From Nocardia takedensis NBRC 100417 (GTDB lineage: Bacteria; Actinomycetota; Actinomycetes; Mycobacteriales; Mycobacteriaceae): a stretch of 64,000 nucleotides of DNA. Position 1 is the stretch's first letter. The number at the start of each line of letters is the position of its first letter. A model generated the notes under the pieces. The model did not search any database and was not told where the DNA came from. It saw nothing but the letters and a program-made list of their open reading frames with translations. Of this stretch, positions 1 through 7,799 are shown in pieces. Where the stretch lies: positions 186,001 through 250,000 of the forward strand of contig NZ_BAGG01000115.1 of the NCBI RefSeq assembly GCF_000308695.1, given 5' to 3'. Position numbers and translations under genes: made by a program.

Positions 1-197
1 TGAAACTGCCCGAGAGTTGCGCGTTGGCCGACGACATCGCGGAAACGGGCAACACCTCGGCCGCCTCGATCCCGCTGGCCATGGAGGCGCTGCTGCGCAC
101 CGGCCGCTCGAAGCCGGGCGACACCGCCCTGCTGATCGCCTTCGGCGCGGGCCTGTCCTATGCCGCGCAGGTCGTGACGCTCCCGCGCCTGGCCTGA
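1..197 (+). CDS. fabH: beta-ketoacyl-ACP synthase III (FabH), C-terminal fragment
   Basis: Only the last 64 codons lie in the window; the reading frame begins at base 3 and ends at a TGA at 195-197. The peptide contains GNTSAASIPLA, the conserved segment that carries the active-site asparagine of KAS III enzymes, and ends with the family's typical ALLIAFGAGLSYAAQ-like strand. FabH condenses an acyl-CoA with malonyl-ACP to start type II fatty acid synthesis; in mycolate-producing actinobacteria it links FAS-I products to FAS-II. The catalytic Cys and His lie upstream, outside the window, so completeness and exact substrate class cannot be judged. A related KAS III-like enzyme of secondary metabolism is the main alternative. 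Confidence 0.85.
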   Translation, partial: KLPESCALADDIAETGNTSAASIPLAMEALLRTGRSKPGDTALLIAFGAGLSYAAQVVTLPRLA

Positions 198-245
198 GGG
201 CCCGGACCGTCGGGGTGGCCGCGTGGGGTCGGCCACCCCGCGCAC

Positions 246-701
246 TCACACGCCCGCCTCGACCACCTTCTTGATGCGGCCCAGGGTCTCGTTCATGCCC
301 GCGACCAGGTTCGCCTCGAACGTGCGCTCCCCGCCGAGCAGGGCGTCGATCGCCTTGCGCACCGGCCAGGACACGCCGTCCTCGACATCGCGGCGCTGCA
401 CCAGGCGGGTGCCGGTCGCCGTCGGTTCCAGGGTGAAACTCCAGGTCGTGAAATTCTCGTTCATCCGGAACGCGAAACTCTTGCCGGGCTCGAAGCGCAC
501 GATGCGCGAAGTCGTCGGATAGACCTTCCACCCGATCTTGTTCCAGTTGACCGTGAACGTGCCGACCTTCGGAGTGCCCAGCGGCACCATCTTGCGGGTG
601 CTCGGGCTGAACTCGGGCATCCGGCGCAGATCCGAGACGACCTGCCACACCCGTTCGGGCGGCGCGCTGATGTCGATGGCGGCTTCGAGGGGTTCGGGCA
701 C
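246..701 (-). CDS. SRPBCC family protein (polyketide cyclase/dehydrase-like)
   Basis: A 151-residue protein that fills a single START/Bet v1-like domain. The N-terminus (AAIDISAPPERVWQVVSDLRR) has the usual beta strand followed by the helix of the SRPBCC fold, and the C-terminal helix (VAGMNETLGRIKKVVEAGV) closes the hydrophobic pocket as in this family. Such proteins bind lipids or aromatic ligands; no substrate can be assigned. It converges on fabH across a gap of under 50 bases and is transcribed away from the signalling genes downstream. The ATG start gives a domain of normal length. The fold assignment is sound, the function open. Confidence 0.75.
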   Translation of the reverse strand: MPEPLEAAIDISAPPERVWQVVSDLRRMPEFSPSTRKMVPLGTPKVGTFTVNWNKIGWKVYPTTSRIVRFEPGKSFAFRMNENFTTWSFTLEPTATGTRLVQRRDVEDGVSWPVRKAIDALLGGERTFEANLVAGMNETLGRIKKVVEAGV

Positions 702-944
702 GGTGCCTCCCGGGTGACGCGCCCCCGCTCGGAGCGCTGATCGACGTCGATTCGGGGGAATACTAGCCGGTAACCCCGATGGCGGCGCTCAGGTCACAGT
801 TCGGCCGTGCCGCGGCGCGGGCCGAGACAGCGCGCGCACAATGGGTCCGGACGAAAGCAATCGACACAGCCCTCCGGCGGGGCGTCTCGCCCTTCGCGGA
901 GCCACAGCCCTCCAGCAATCCCGTCCAGCGTGAGGTGATCGGCC

Positions 945-1151
945 GTGAAACTGCGCTCCTTGCTCCAACGTCGACAAGCGGCCCGGATGCCGCTGCTTCC
1001 CTCCCTCGATCCCGACGACGCCGGTGGCGGCGGTGGATTCGCCCCGAAACGCTTCGCGTCCCCGCGATCGACGACCGGTGCCCGCGAGGAGACACTAGAG
1101 CGTCTGCTCACCCCGGGAGAACTCGAGATCGTCCGGCAGCACCGCCTGTGA
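945..1151 (+). CDS. small hypothetical protein, 68 aa
   Basis: A short GTG-initiated frame preceded by a good Shine-Dalgarno sequence, GAGGTGA at 932-938, six bases before the start. The protein is basic at its N-terminus (MKLRSLLQRRQAARM), has a Gly-rich middle and a more conserved-looking tail (TLERLLTPGELEIVRQHRL). No signal peptide, membrane segment or known domain was recognised. It sits 57 bases before the response-regulator gene on the same strand, so it could be the first gene of that operon. Support is limited to the ribosome site and high third-position GC, and competing frames overlap it, so it may not be translated. Confidence 0.4.
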   Translation: MKLRSLLQRRQAARMPLLPSLDPDDAGGGGGFAPKRFASPRSTTGAREETLERLLTPGELEIVRQHRL

Positions 1152-1208
1152 CCGGGGCCCGGCAAATACCCGGCGGCGCGAGTCGGCCGGACGCGACATA
1201 ATTCGGTA

Positions 1209-2873
1209 GTGACTGCACCCGCCACGAAACCGGCCATCCTGAGCGTCGACGACGATCCCGGGGTCTCCCGGGCCGTCGTCCGGGATCTGCGCCGCCGGTA
1301 CGGAGCCGACTACCGGATTCTGCGCGCCGAATCCGGAGCCGACGCCCTCGACGCCCTGCGCGAGATGAAACTGCGGGGCCAACCCGTCGCGGTGCTGATC
1401 GCCGACTACCGGATGCCCGGGATGGACGGCATCGAATTCCTCGAACACGCGATGGACCTGCACCCCTACGCGCGCCGGGTGCTGCTGACGGCCTACGCCG
1501 ACACCAACGCCGCCATCGACGCCATCAACGTCGTCGACCTGGACCACTACCTGCTCAAACCGTGGGATCCGCCGGAGGAGAAGCTGTATCCGGTGATCGA
1601 CGGCCTGCTCGAGGCGTGGCGGTCCAGCGACCACCGGCCCGTCACCGAGACGAAAGTGGTCGGCAACCGCTGGTCGCCGCGCTCCTCGCAGGTCCGCGAA
1701 TTCCTGGCCCGCAACCAACTGCCCTACCGCTGGTACCTGGCCGACGAACCCGAAGGCGCGCGACTACTCGAGGCCGCCGAGGCCGACCCCGACCGCTGTC
1801 CGGTGGTCATCACCTCCGGGGGAACGGCGCTGATCCAGCCCACCGACAGCGAATTGGCCGAGAGCGTCGGCCTCAGCGTCACCCCGACCGGCGATTTCTA
1901 CGATCTGATCGTCGTCGGCGGGGGGCCTGCCGGTCTCGGCGCCGCGGTCTACGGCGCGTCCGAAGGGCTGCGCACGGTCCTGGTCGAACGCACCGCCACC
2001 GGCGGTCAGGCCGGGCAGAGTTCGCGTATCGAGAACTACCTCGGTTTCCCCGACGGCGTGTCCGGCGCGCAACTGGCCGACCGCGCCCGCCGCCAGGCCG
2101 CGAAATTCGGCGCGGAGGTCATCACCACCCGCGAGGTCACCGCGCTGGAGGTCAACGGGTCGGCGCGCACCGTCACCTTCGCCGACGGCGGGCGACTGTG
2201 CGGGCACACCGTCATCATCGCCACCGGCGTCGACTACCGCCGCCACCCCGCCGCCGGCGTGGACGACTTCACCGGCCGCGGCGTCTACTACGGCTCGGCG
2301 ATGACCGAGGCCGCCGAATGCGCCGACCACGACGTCTACATCGTCGGCGGCGCGAACTCCGCCGGTCAGGCCGCGGTGTTCCTGTCCCGCAACGCGCGCA
2401 CCGTGCACCTGGTGGTCCGCGGGGAGTCGCTGACCAGGTCCATGTCGCACTACCTGATCCAGCAGATCGAGCAGATCCCCAACATCGTGGTACGCACCGG
2501 CACCGAGGTCACCGCCGTCGACGGCGACGACCACCTGCGCGGCATCGTGCTACGCGACACCGCCGCGGGCACCGAGGAAAAGGTGGAGACCGAACGGCTG
2601 TTCCTGTTCATCGGGGCCGCGCCGCAGACCGACTGGCTCGACGGCGTCGTCACCCGCGACCAGGCGGGCTACGTCGTGGCGGGCCCGGATCTGCTGGTCG
2701 ACGGCGGCAGACCGGCCGGTTGGGAATTGCCGAGGCCGCCGCACCACTTGGAAACGAGTGTGCCCGGTGTGTTCGTGGCCGGTGACGTGCACGCCGAATC
2801 CGCGAAGCGGGTCGCCTCCGCGGTCGGCGAAGGCGCGATGGCCGTCATGCTCGTGCACAGATATCTGGCCTAG
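1209..2873 (+). CDS. response regulator fused to thioredoxin-reductase-like flavoprotein
   Basis: Residues 1-130 form a complete receiver domain: acidic triad D14-D16, phospho-acceptor D66 in ADYRMPG, T94 and K117 in YLLKPW. A thioredoxin-like linker domain follows, and from about residue 230 a two-dinucleotide-fold flavoprotein of the thioredoxin reductase family: FAD site VVGGGPAGLGAA, GGQAGQSSRIENYLGFP, and an NADPH site VGGANSAGQAAVF. The CATC redox disulfide expected just before the NADPH site is missing; the segment reads YYGSAMTEAAEC. It therefore probably does not reduce thioredoxin in the classical way. The GTG start at 1209 begins directly before the receiver domain. It is followed 18 bases later by a histidine kinase gene, its likely partner. 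Confidence 0.88.
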   Translation: MTAPATKPAILSVDDDPGVSRAVVRDLRRRYGADYRILRAESGADALDALREMKLRGQPVAVLIADYRMPGMDGIEFLEHAMDLHPYARRVLLTAYADTNAAIDAINVVDLDHYLLKPWDPPEEKLYPVIDGLLEAWRSSDHRPVTETKVVGNRWSPRSSQVREFLARNQLPYRWYLADEPEGARLLEAAEADPDRCPVVITSGGTALIQPTDSELAESVGLSVTPTGDFYDLIVVGGGPAGLGAAVYGASEGLRTVLVERTATGGQAGQSSRIENYLGFPDGVSGAQLADRARRQAAKFGAEVITTREVTALEVNGSARTVTFADGGRLCGHTVIIATGVDYRRHPAAGVDDFTGRGVYYGSAMTEAAECADHDVYIVGGANSAGQAAVFLSRNARTVHLVVRGESLTRSMSHYLIQQIEQIPNIVVRTGTEVTAVDGDDHLRGIVLRDTAAGTEEKVETERLFLFIGAAPQTDWLDGVVTRDQAGYVVAGPDLLVDGGRPAGWELPRPPHHLETSVPGVFVAGDVHAESAKRVASAVGEGAMAVMLVHRYLA

Positions 2874-2891
2874 GCGAAAGGTGGCCGGCGA

Positions 2892-4379
2892 ATGACCGAT
2901 CAGACCCACACCGAGATGGCGTGCGATCCCGCGGAACTGCGCTCGCTGTTCCTGTTCGAGCGACTCGACGAGGACCAACTGCGGTGGCTGTGCGCCGACG
3001 GGCGCATCGAACTGCTCGAACCCGGGCTCGTCTTCCGCGAAGGCGACCCGGCCACCTGCTTCTACGTGCTCATCGACGGCGAACTGCGGTTGACGAAAGT
3101 CTCCGGCGGTATGGAGATCGAGCTGAACCGCACCGACCAGCGCGGCGTCTACGCGGGCGCGTGGACGGCTTACCTGGGCGACAAGGTCGACCAGAACTAT
3201 CCGAGCTCGATGTACGTCACCCGGGAATCGCGCTTCTTCGTGCTGGACGCGGGCACCTTCTCGCGGATGATGCACGAATGGTTCCCGATGGCCGTGCACC
3301 TGCTCGAAGGCGCGTTCAACGGCAACCGCAACACCAGCCAGCGCCTGGCCGAACGCGAACGGCTGCAAGCGCTGGGTTCGCTGTCGGCCGGACTCACCCA
3401 CGAACTCAACAACCCGGCCGCCGCCGCCGTGCGAGCCACCTCCGGCCTGCGCGAACGCGTCGCCGGGATGCGGCACAAGTTGGCGATGATGGCGCAGGGC
3501 AAATTCCAGCCCGAAGTGCTGGTCACCCTGGTGCGGTTGCAGGAGGAAGCCGCCGCGCAGGTCGCCAAGGCCCCCGATCTGACTCCGATGGAAGCCGCCG
3601 ACCGCGAGGACGCGCTCGGCGAATGGCTCGAGGACCACGAGATCGCCGACGGCTGGAATCTCGCGCCGAACTTCGTGCAGGCCGGCTTCGACGTCGACTG
3701 GCTCGAAGGCGTCCGCGGCACCCTCGAGGACTGTCCCGGCCAAGTTTTCGAAGGCGCGATCCGCTGGCTGAACTACACCATCGAGACCGAATTGCTGATG
3801 AACGAGATCGGCGACTCCACCGCCCGCATCTCCACCCTCGTCAACGCGGCCAAACAGTATTCGCAGATGGACCGCGCCCCCTTCCAGGTGGTCGACATCC
3901 ACGAACTGCTCGACAGCACCTTGGTGATGTTGAGCCGCAAACTCGGCGACGGCATCCACGTCGAGAAGATCTACGACCGCACCCTCCCGCCGGTCCCCTG
4001 CTACGCCGCCGAACTCAACCAGGTGTGGACCAACCTGATCGACAACGCCTGCTACGCGATGAACGGCGCGGGCACCCTCACCGTCCGCACCTACCGCGAG
4101 AACGACTGCGCGGTCGTCGAGATCGGCGACACCGGCCCCGGCATCCCCGACGACGTCCGCCGCCGCGTCTTCGAACCGTTCTTCACCACCAAGCCGGTCG
4201 GCGAAGGCACCGGCCTCGGCCTGGACATCTCCTTCCGGATCGTGGTCAACAAACACGACGGCGACATCCGCGTCGAGAGCGAACCGGGAGACACCCGGTT
4301 CACCGTGCGGTTGCCGCTGACCCGCCAGGCCCCCGAACCCGACCAGGTGGACGCGAGCCCACTGGAGAACGTCGGGTGA
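2892..4379 (+). CDS. soluble histidine kinase with N-terminal cyclic-nucleotide-binding domain
   Basis: A 495-residue protein without membrane segments. Residues 15-140 form a CAP/cNMP-like beta barrel (FREGDPATCFYVLIDGEL). The H-box is SAGLTHELNNPAAAA with H170 as the expected phosphorylation site. The C-terminal HATPase domain has the N-box (TNLIDNACYAM), the G1 box DTGPGIPDD, an F-box FEPFFTTKP and the G2 box GTGLGLDIS. It is therefore an intact cytosolic sensor kinase that probably reads a cyclic nucleotide or another small ligand and signals to the receiver-flavoprotein encoded 18 bases upstream. The ligand cannot be told from sequence. The stop overlaps a GTG of the next frame, consistent with an operon. 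Confidence 0.9.
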   Translation: MTDQTHTEMACDPAELRSLFLFERLDEDQLRWLCADGRIELLEPGLVFREGDPATCFYVLIDGELRLTKVSGGMEIELNRTDQRGVYAGAWTAYLGDKVDQNYPSSMYVTRESRFFVLDAGTFSRMMHEWFPMAVHLLEGAFNGNRNTSQRLAERERLQALGSLSAGLTHELNNPAAAAVRATSGLRERVAGMRHKLAMMAQGKFQPEVLVTLVRLQEEAAAQVAKAPDLTPMEAADREDALGEWLEDHEIADGWNLAPNFVQAGFDVDWLEGVRGTLEDCPGQVFEGAIRWLNYTIETELLMNEIGDSTARISTLVNAAKQYSQMDRAPFQVVDIHELLDSTLVMLSRKLGDGIHVEKIYDRTLPPVPCYAAELNQVWTNLIDNACYAMNGAGTLTVRTYRENDCAVVEIGDTGPGIPDDVRRRVFEPFFTTKPVGEGTGLGLDISFRIVVNKHDGDIRVESEPGDTRFTVRLPLTRQAPEPDQVDASPLENVG

Positions 4380-4444
4380 ACCCCGGCACCGCCACGGCCC
4401 TGAGACCCGTAATCCATCAACTCCCGACCCCCGTAGGAGCCCCC

Positions 4445-4783
4445 ATGGACGGCCTCGACCCCACCACTCCCCCCTCCGGCACCGGCTGCCTCGAATGCGA
4501 GGCGACCAATGGCTGGTGGGTCCACCTGCGACGCTGCGCGGAGTGCGGCCACATCGGCTGTTGTGACACCTCGCCGTCGCAGCACGCCTCGAAGCACGCG
4601 AAGGATTCGGGTCATCCGTTGATCCAGAGTTTCGAGCCGGGCGAGGACTGGTTCTACGACTTCCGGACCGAGCAGATGTACGAGGGGCCGGAGTTGGCGC
4701 CGCCGCACAGCCGTCCGGCCGACCAGGGCGTTCCCGGGCCGCGGGGCCGGGTGCCCGCGGATTGGCGCGAGCACATCCACTGA
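4445..4783 (+). CDS. UBP-type zinc finger protein, 112 aa
   Basis: A single ZnF-UBP domain with Zn ligands C15/C18, C31/C34, C39/C40 and H47/H51/H57 (CLEC, CAEC, GCC then HxxxH), and the aromatic GEDWFYDF at the end of the domain. In eukaryotes this finger binds the free C-terminus of ubiquitin; bacterial copies have no known partner and typically sit beside receiver-thioredoxin-reductase and cNMP-kinase genes, as here. The ATG at 4445 was chosen because GGAG at 4435-4438 is well spaced; a GTG at 4376 overlapping the kinase stop would add 23 residues without similarity to the domain. It is probably the third gene of the redox signalling operon. Confidence 0.85.
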   Translation: MDGLDPTTPPSGTGCLECEATNGWWVHLRRCAECGHIGCCDTSPSQHASKHAKDSGHPLIQSFEPGEDWFYDFRTEQMYEGPELAPPHSRPADQGVPGPRGRVPADWREHIH

Positions 4784-4886
4784 GCGGATCGGGCGGGACC
4801 CGGCCCCGGGCGGCGGGGGCACCCGGTACGCTGCACCGGACGCGCCGGGGGTCCCGGTGCGCGGAGCTACCCCGGGGAAGCAGGAG

Positions 4887-5321
4887 ATGAAGCGATTTTC
4901 CGTCCTCGTCGTGGCCGCCGCCGCGTTGACCGTGGCGCTGTCGGGCTGCGGCGGTTCCGAGGAGTCCACCGACGCCAACGGCTTGCGCAAAGGCAATACG
5001 AGCACGGTCGCGGCGACGACCACGCAGCAGGCGAGCACGTCGGTGTCGGCTCCGTCGAGCGCGGAGTCCGAGTCGACGCCCGCCTCCACGCCTGCGAGCG
5101 CGCCCGCGGGTGACGCCTCGAGCGTCACGTGCGGCGAGTTCCGTGTGCTGGACACCGATTCGGAGAAGGCGCTGATCGAGCGGATTCTGGCGGAGAACCC
5201 GGACAGCAAGTTCGCGGGCAGCCCGAATGTCGCGTTGGGGACGGCCAAGCTGGTGTGTCTGGCGTCGAGCAACGCGAACAAGACGGTGGCCGAGGCGGCG
5301 GGGATTCTCGCCGGGAGCTGA
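4887..5321 (+). CDS. small lipoprotein, Ser/Thr-rich
   Basis: A 144-residue predicted lipoprotein. The signal peptide MKRFSVLVVAAAALTVALSG ends in the lipobox LSGC, followed by a Ser/Thr/Ala-rich linker (residues 30-75) typical of surface tethering, then a small globular part with two cysteines (VTCGEF and KLVCLAS) that could form a disulfide. The ATG at 4887 is preferred over a GTG at 4857 because the signal peptide begins there and GGGGAAG lies six bases upstream. The last part resembles small secreted actinobacterial domains of unknown role. No function can be given. Confidence 0.7.
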   Translation: MKRFSVLVVAAAALTVALSGCGGSEESTDANGLRKGNTSTVAATTTQQASTSVSAPSSAESESTPASTPASAPAGDASSVTCGEFRVLDTDSEKALIERILAENPDSKFAGSPNVALGTAKLVCLASSNANKTVAEAAGILAGS

Positions 5322-5364
5322 TCCGGCGGGTTCGGCGCTGACCGCCGGGCGGTTGCCGGGCACA

Positions 5365-7575
5365 ATGGGCACGGTGGCAGAACTGGCGCTCACCGCTCGC
5401 TTGAATCCGTCCGCGGCCGATGCCCGGCGCGGGGTGATCCGCCTGCATCCGGAGGCGTTGACGGCGTTGGGTCTGCGCGAATGGGACGGGATCGCGGTGA
5501 CGGGGGCGCGTCGCACGGCGGCGGTGGTGGGTGTCGCGCCCGCGAACACACCCGCCGGGGTGGCCTTGCTCGATGACGTGACGTTGTCGAACGCCGGGGT
5601 CCGTGAGGACGCGACGGTGGTGGTGGCCCCGGTGGCCGTGCAGGGCGCGCGGCAGATCTCGGTGAGCGGTTCGACCCATGCCGCGGGCAGTATTCCGGCG
5701 GCGACGCTGCGGCAGGCGCTGTTGGGCAAGGTGGTGACGGTCGGGGACACGGTGTCGCTGTTGCCGCGTGATCTGGGGCCCGACATTCCGTCCTCGGTGG
5801 CCAGTCAGGCGCTCTCGCGCACGTTCGGGATCGCTTGGACGACCGAGTTGTTGACGGTGACGGCCGCCGATCCCGGGCCGGGTCCGGTGAGTGTGCAACC
5901 GAATACGTCGGTGAGTTGGGGTGCGGGGGTGCTCGCGGCCCGTGACTCGGCCGCGGCGGCGGGCACTGCCCTCCCGTCGACCGGTGCCGCGCCGACCGCG
6001 TCCGCGCTGGACGCGCCGTTGCTGACGCAGGAGGAACTGGTCGGCGTGCAACCGCAGGCCGCGAAGTTGGCCGAATGGTTGACGCTGGCGTTGGACGAGC
6101 CGGAATTGTTGCGCACGCTGGGCGCGCCGCCGCGCCTGGGCGTGCTGATCACCGGTCCGGCGGGTGTCGGCAAGGCGACGTTGGCGCGGTCGGTGGCCGC
6201 GCCGCGCCGGATCGTGGAGGTGGACGGCCCGACGGTGGGGGCGGCCGAGAGCGGGGCGCGACTGCTGGCGGTGTCGGCGGCGGTGTCCGAGGTGGGGTCG
6301 GGTCAGGGCGGAATCCTGCTGGTCACCGATATCGACGCGTTGTTGCCCGCCGAGCCGGAACCGGTGGCGACGTTGATCCTGGACCAGTTGCGCGCCGCGG
6401 TGGCCGAACCGTGCGTGGCCTTCTTGGCGACGTCGTCGAATCCGGCGGCGGCGGACGCGCGATTGCGCGCCCCGGAGTTGTGCGATCGCGAGTTGGCGCT
6501 GCCGCTGCCGACGGCGGCGGTGCGGCGGGCGCTGTTGGAGCAGTTGTTGCGCAAGGTGCCGACCGGCGAGTTGGCTTTGGACGAGATCGGCGCGCGCACA
6601 CCGGGTTTCGTGGTGTCGGATCTGGCGGCGCTGTGCCGGGAGGCGGCGCTGCGCGCGGCTTCGCGGGTGGGTCGCGAGCACACCGAACCGCGGTTGCTGC
6701 AAGAGGATCTGCTGGGCGCGCTGGAGGTGATCCGGCCGCTGTCGCGGTCGGGCGCGGAGGAACTCGCGATCGGCAGCCTCGGTCTCGACGACGTGGGCGA
6801 CATGGTGGAGACCAAGCAGGCGCTGACGGAATCGGTGCTGTGGCCGCTGCGGCATCCGGATTCGTTCGCGCGCTTGGGGATCGATCCGCCGCGCGGGGTG
6901 CTGCTGTACGGTCCGCCCGGTTGCGGCAAGACCTTCCTGGTGCGCGCGCTGGCCGGTACGGGTCAGTTGAGCGTGCACGCGGTCAAGGGCGCGGAACTGA
7001 TGGACAAATGGGTGGGCTCCTCCGAGCGCGCGGTCCGCGAATTGTTCCAGCGCGCAAGGGATTCCGCACCCTCGCTGATCTTCCTGGACGAGGTGGACGC
7101 GCTCGCCCCGCGCCGCGGCCAGTCCGGGGATTCCGGGGTCGGCGATCGGGTGGTGGCGGCGCTGCTCACCGAATTGGACGGTGTGGAACCGCTGCGCGAT
7201 GTGGTGGTGCTGGGCGCGACCAACCGCCCGGAGTTGATCGATCCGGCGCTGCTGCGGCCGGGCCGACTGGAACGGCTGATCTTCGTGCCGCCGCCGGACG
7301 CGCAGGCGCGCGCCGCGATCCTGCGCACCGCCGCGCGCGCGGTCCCGTTGGCCGCCGAGGTGGACCTGGACGGTCTGGCCGCCGACCTGGACGGCTATTC
7401 GGCCGCCGATTGCGCGGCGCTGCTGCGCGAGGCGGCACTGTCGGCGATGCGGCGCGACGTGGACGCGGCCGACGTGTCGGCGGCGGATGTCGCGGCCGCG
7501 CGCGCCGCCGTGCGCCCGTCCCTGGACCGGGCCCAGGTCGAATCGCTGCGCGCGTACGCGGACAAGCGCGGCTGA
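5365..7575 (+). CDS. cpa: Cdc48-like AAA+ ATPase of actinobacteria (Cpa type)
   Basis: A 736-residue protein with the Cdc48/p97 layout: an N domain (residues 1-170, double-psi barrel region), then two AAA modules. The first is degenerate: Walker A is GPAGVGKA (264-271, final S/T replaced by A) and the Walker B region reads LLVTDIDA, without the usual DE pair. The second is intact: GPPGCGKT (516-523), LIFLDEVDA (571-579), pore loop KWVGSSE, sensor GATN and RPGR arginine finger. This inactive-D1/active-D2 pattern fits the actinobacterial Cdc48-like protein (Rv0435c type), thought to remodel or unfold proteins. The ATG at 5365 was chosen; GTG 5374 is an alternative. The phospholipid synthesis genes that neighbour it in mycobacteria are absent here. 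Confidence 0.88.
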   Translation: MGTVAELALTARLNPSAADARRGVIRLHPEALTALGLREWDGIAVTGARRTAAVVGVAPANTPAGVALLDDVTLSNAGVREDATVVVAPVAVQGARQISVSGSTHAAGSIPAATLRQALLGKVVTVGDTVSLLPRDLGPDIPSSVASQALSRTFGIAWTTELLTVTAADPGPGPVSVQPNTSVSWGAGVLAARDSAAAAGTALPSTGAAPTASALDAPLLTQEELVGVQPQAAKLAEWLTLALDEPELLRTLGAPPRLGVLITGPAGVGKATLARSVAAPRRIVEVDGPTVGAAESGARLLAVSAAVSEVGSGQGGILLVTDIDALLPAEPEPVATLILDQLRAAVAEPCVAFLATSSNPAAADARLRAPELCDRELALPLPTAAVRRALLEQLLRKVPTGELALDEIGARTPGFVVSDLAALCREAALRAASRVGREHTEPRLLQEDLLGALEVIRPLSRSGAEELAIGSLGLDDVGDMVETKQALTESVLWPLRHPDSFARLGIDPPRGVLLYGPPGCGKTFLVRALAGTGQLSVHAVKGAELMDKWVGSSERAVRELFQRARDSAPSLIFLDEVDALAPRRGQSGDSGVGDRVVAALLTELDGVEPLRDVVVLGATNRPELIDPALLRPGRLERLIFVPPPDAQARAAILRTAARAVPLAAEVDLDGLAADLDGYSAADCAALLREAALSAMRRDVDAADVSAADVAAARAAVRPSLDRAQVESLRAYADKRG

Positions 7576-7580
7576 TCCGC

Positions 7581-7616
7581 CCGCGAACCGCGCAACCGAC
7601 GTGCACGGTTCCGCGG
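7581..7616 (+). terminator. possible terminator hairpin after the Cdc48-like gene
   Basis: CCGCGAACCG at 7581-7590 pairs with CGGTTCCGCGG at 7606-7616 with one bulged base, starting six bases past the stop codon. There is no U tract, which is common in high-GC actinobacteria. A separate 14-base perfect palindrome, GCGGGGCGCCCCGC, follows at 7623-7636. Confidence 0.4.
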
Positions 7617-7799
7617 CCGGGAGCGGGGCGCCCCGCCGGACTCACGCCCCGGCTCGACAGAAACCGCGGCCACCGTCAGCTAGCACACCGCTATTGGTCG
7701 ATGACCCGCAACAGTCTGCTGTTTCGGCAATGGCGACATGCATCGGACCCGATCCGGCAATCCGAGGTTCGACCACCCGGCGCGAGTAGATTCGGACAG

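Noticed and set aside
779..1201. 140-codon frame overlapping the small protein at 945
   Set aside because: Arg/Ala-rich content without any structure or ribosome site; the 945 frame has a good Shine-Dalgarno.
2550..5786. very long minus-strand frame of over 1000 codons across the kinase genes
   Set aside because: It is the antisense shadow of GC-rich coding DNA with low-complexity Arg/Gly content, and the plus-strand genes have complete, recognisable domains.
7623..7636. perfect 14-base palindrome GCGGGGCGCCCCGC as a separate operator
   Set aside because: All-GC palindromes of this size are common by chance in such DNA and it lies in a probable terminator region.
6075..7799. long plus-strand frame through the Cdc48-like gene joined to the membrane protein at 7800
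   Set aside because: Its first 575 codons lie in another frame of the ATPase and are Gly/Arg-rich; only the part from 7800 on shows membrane helices.
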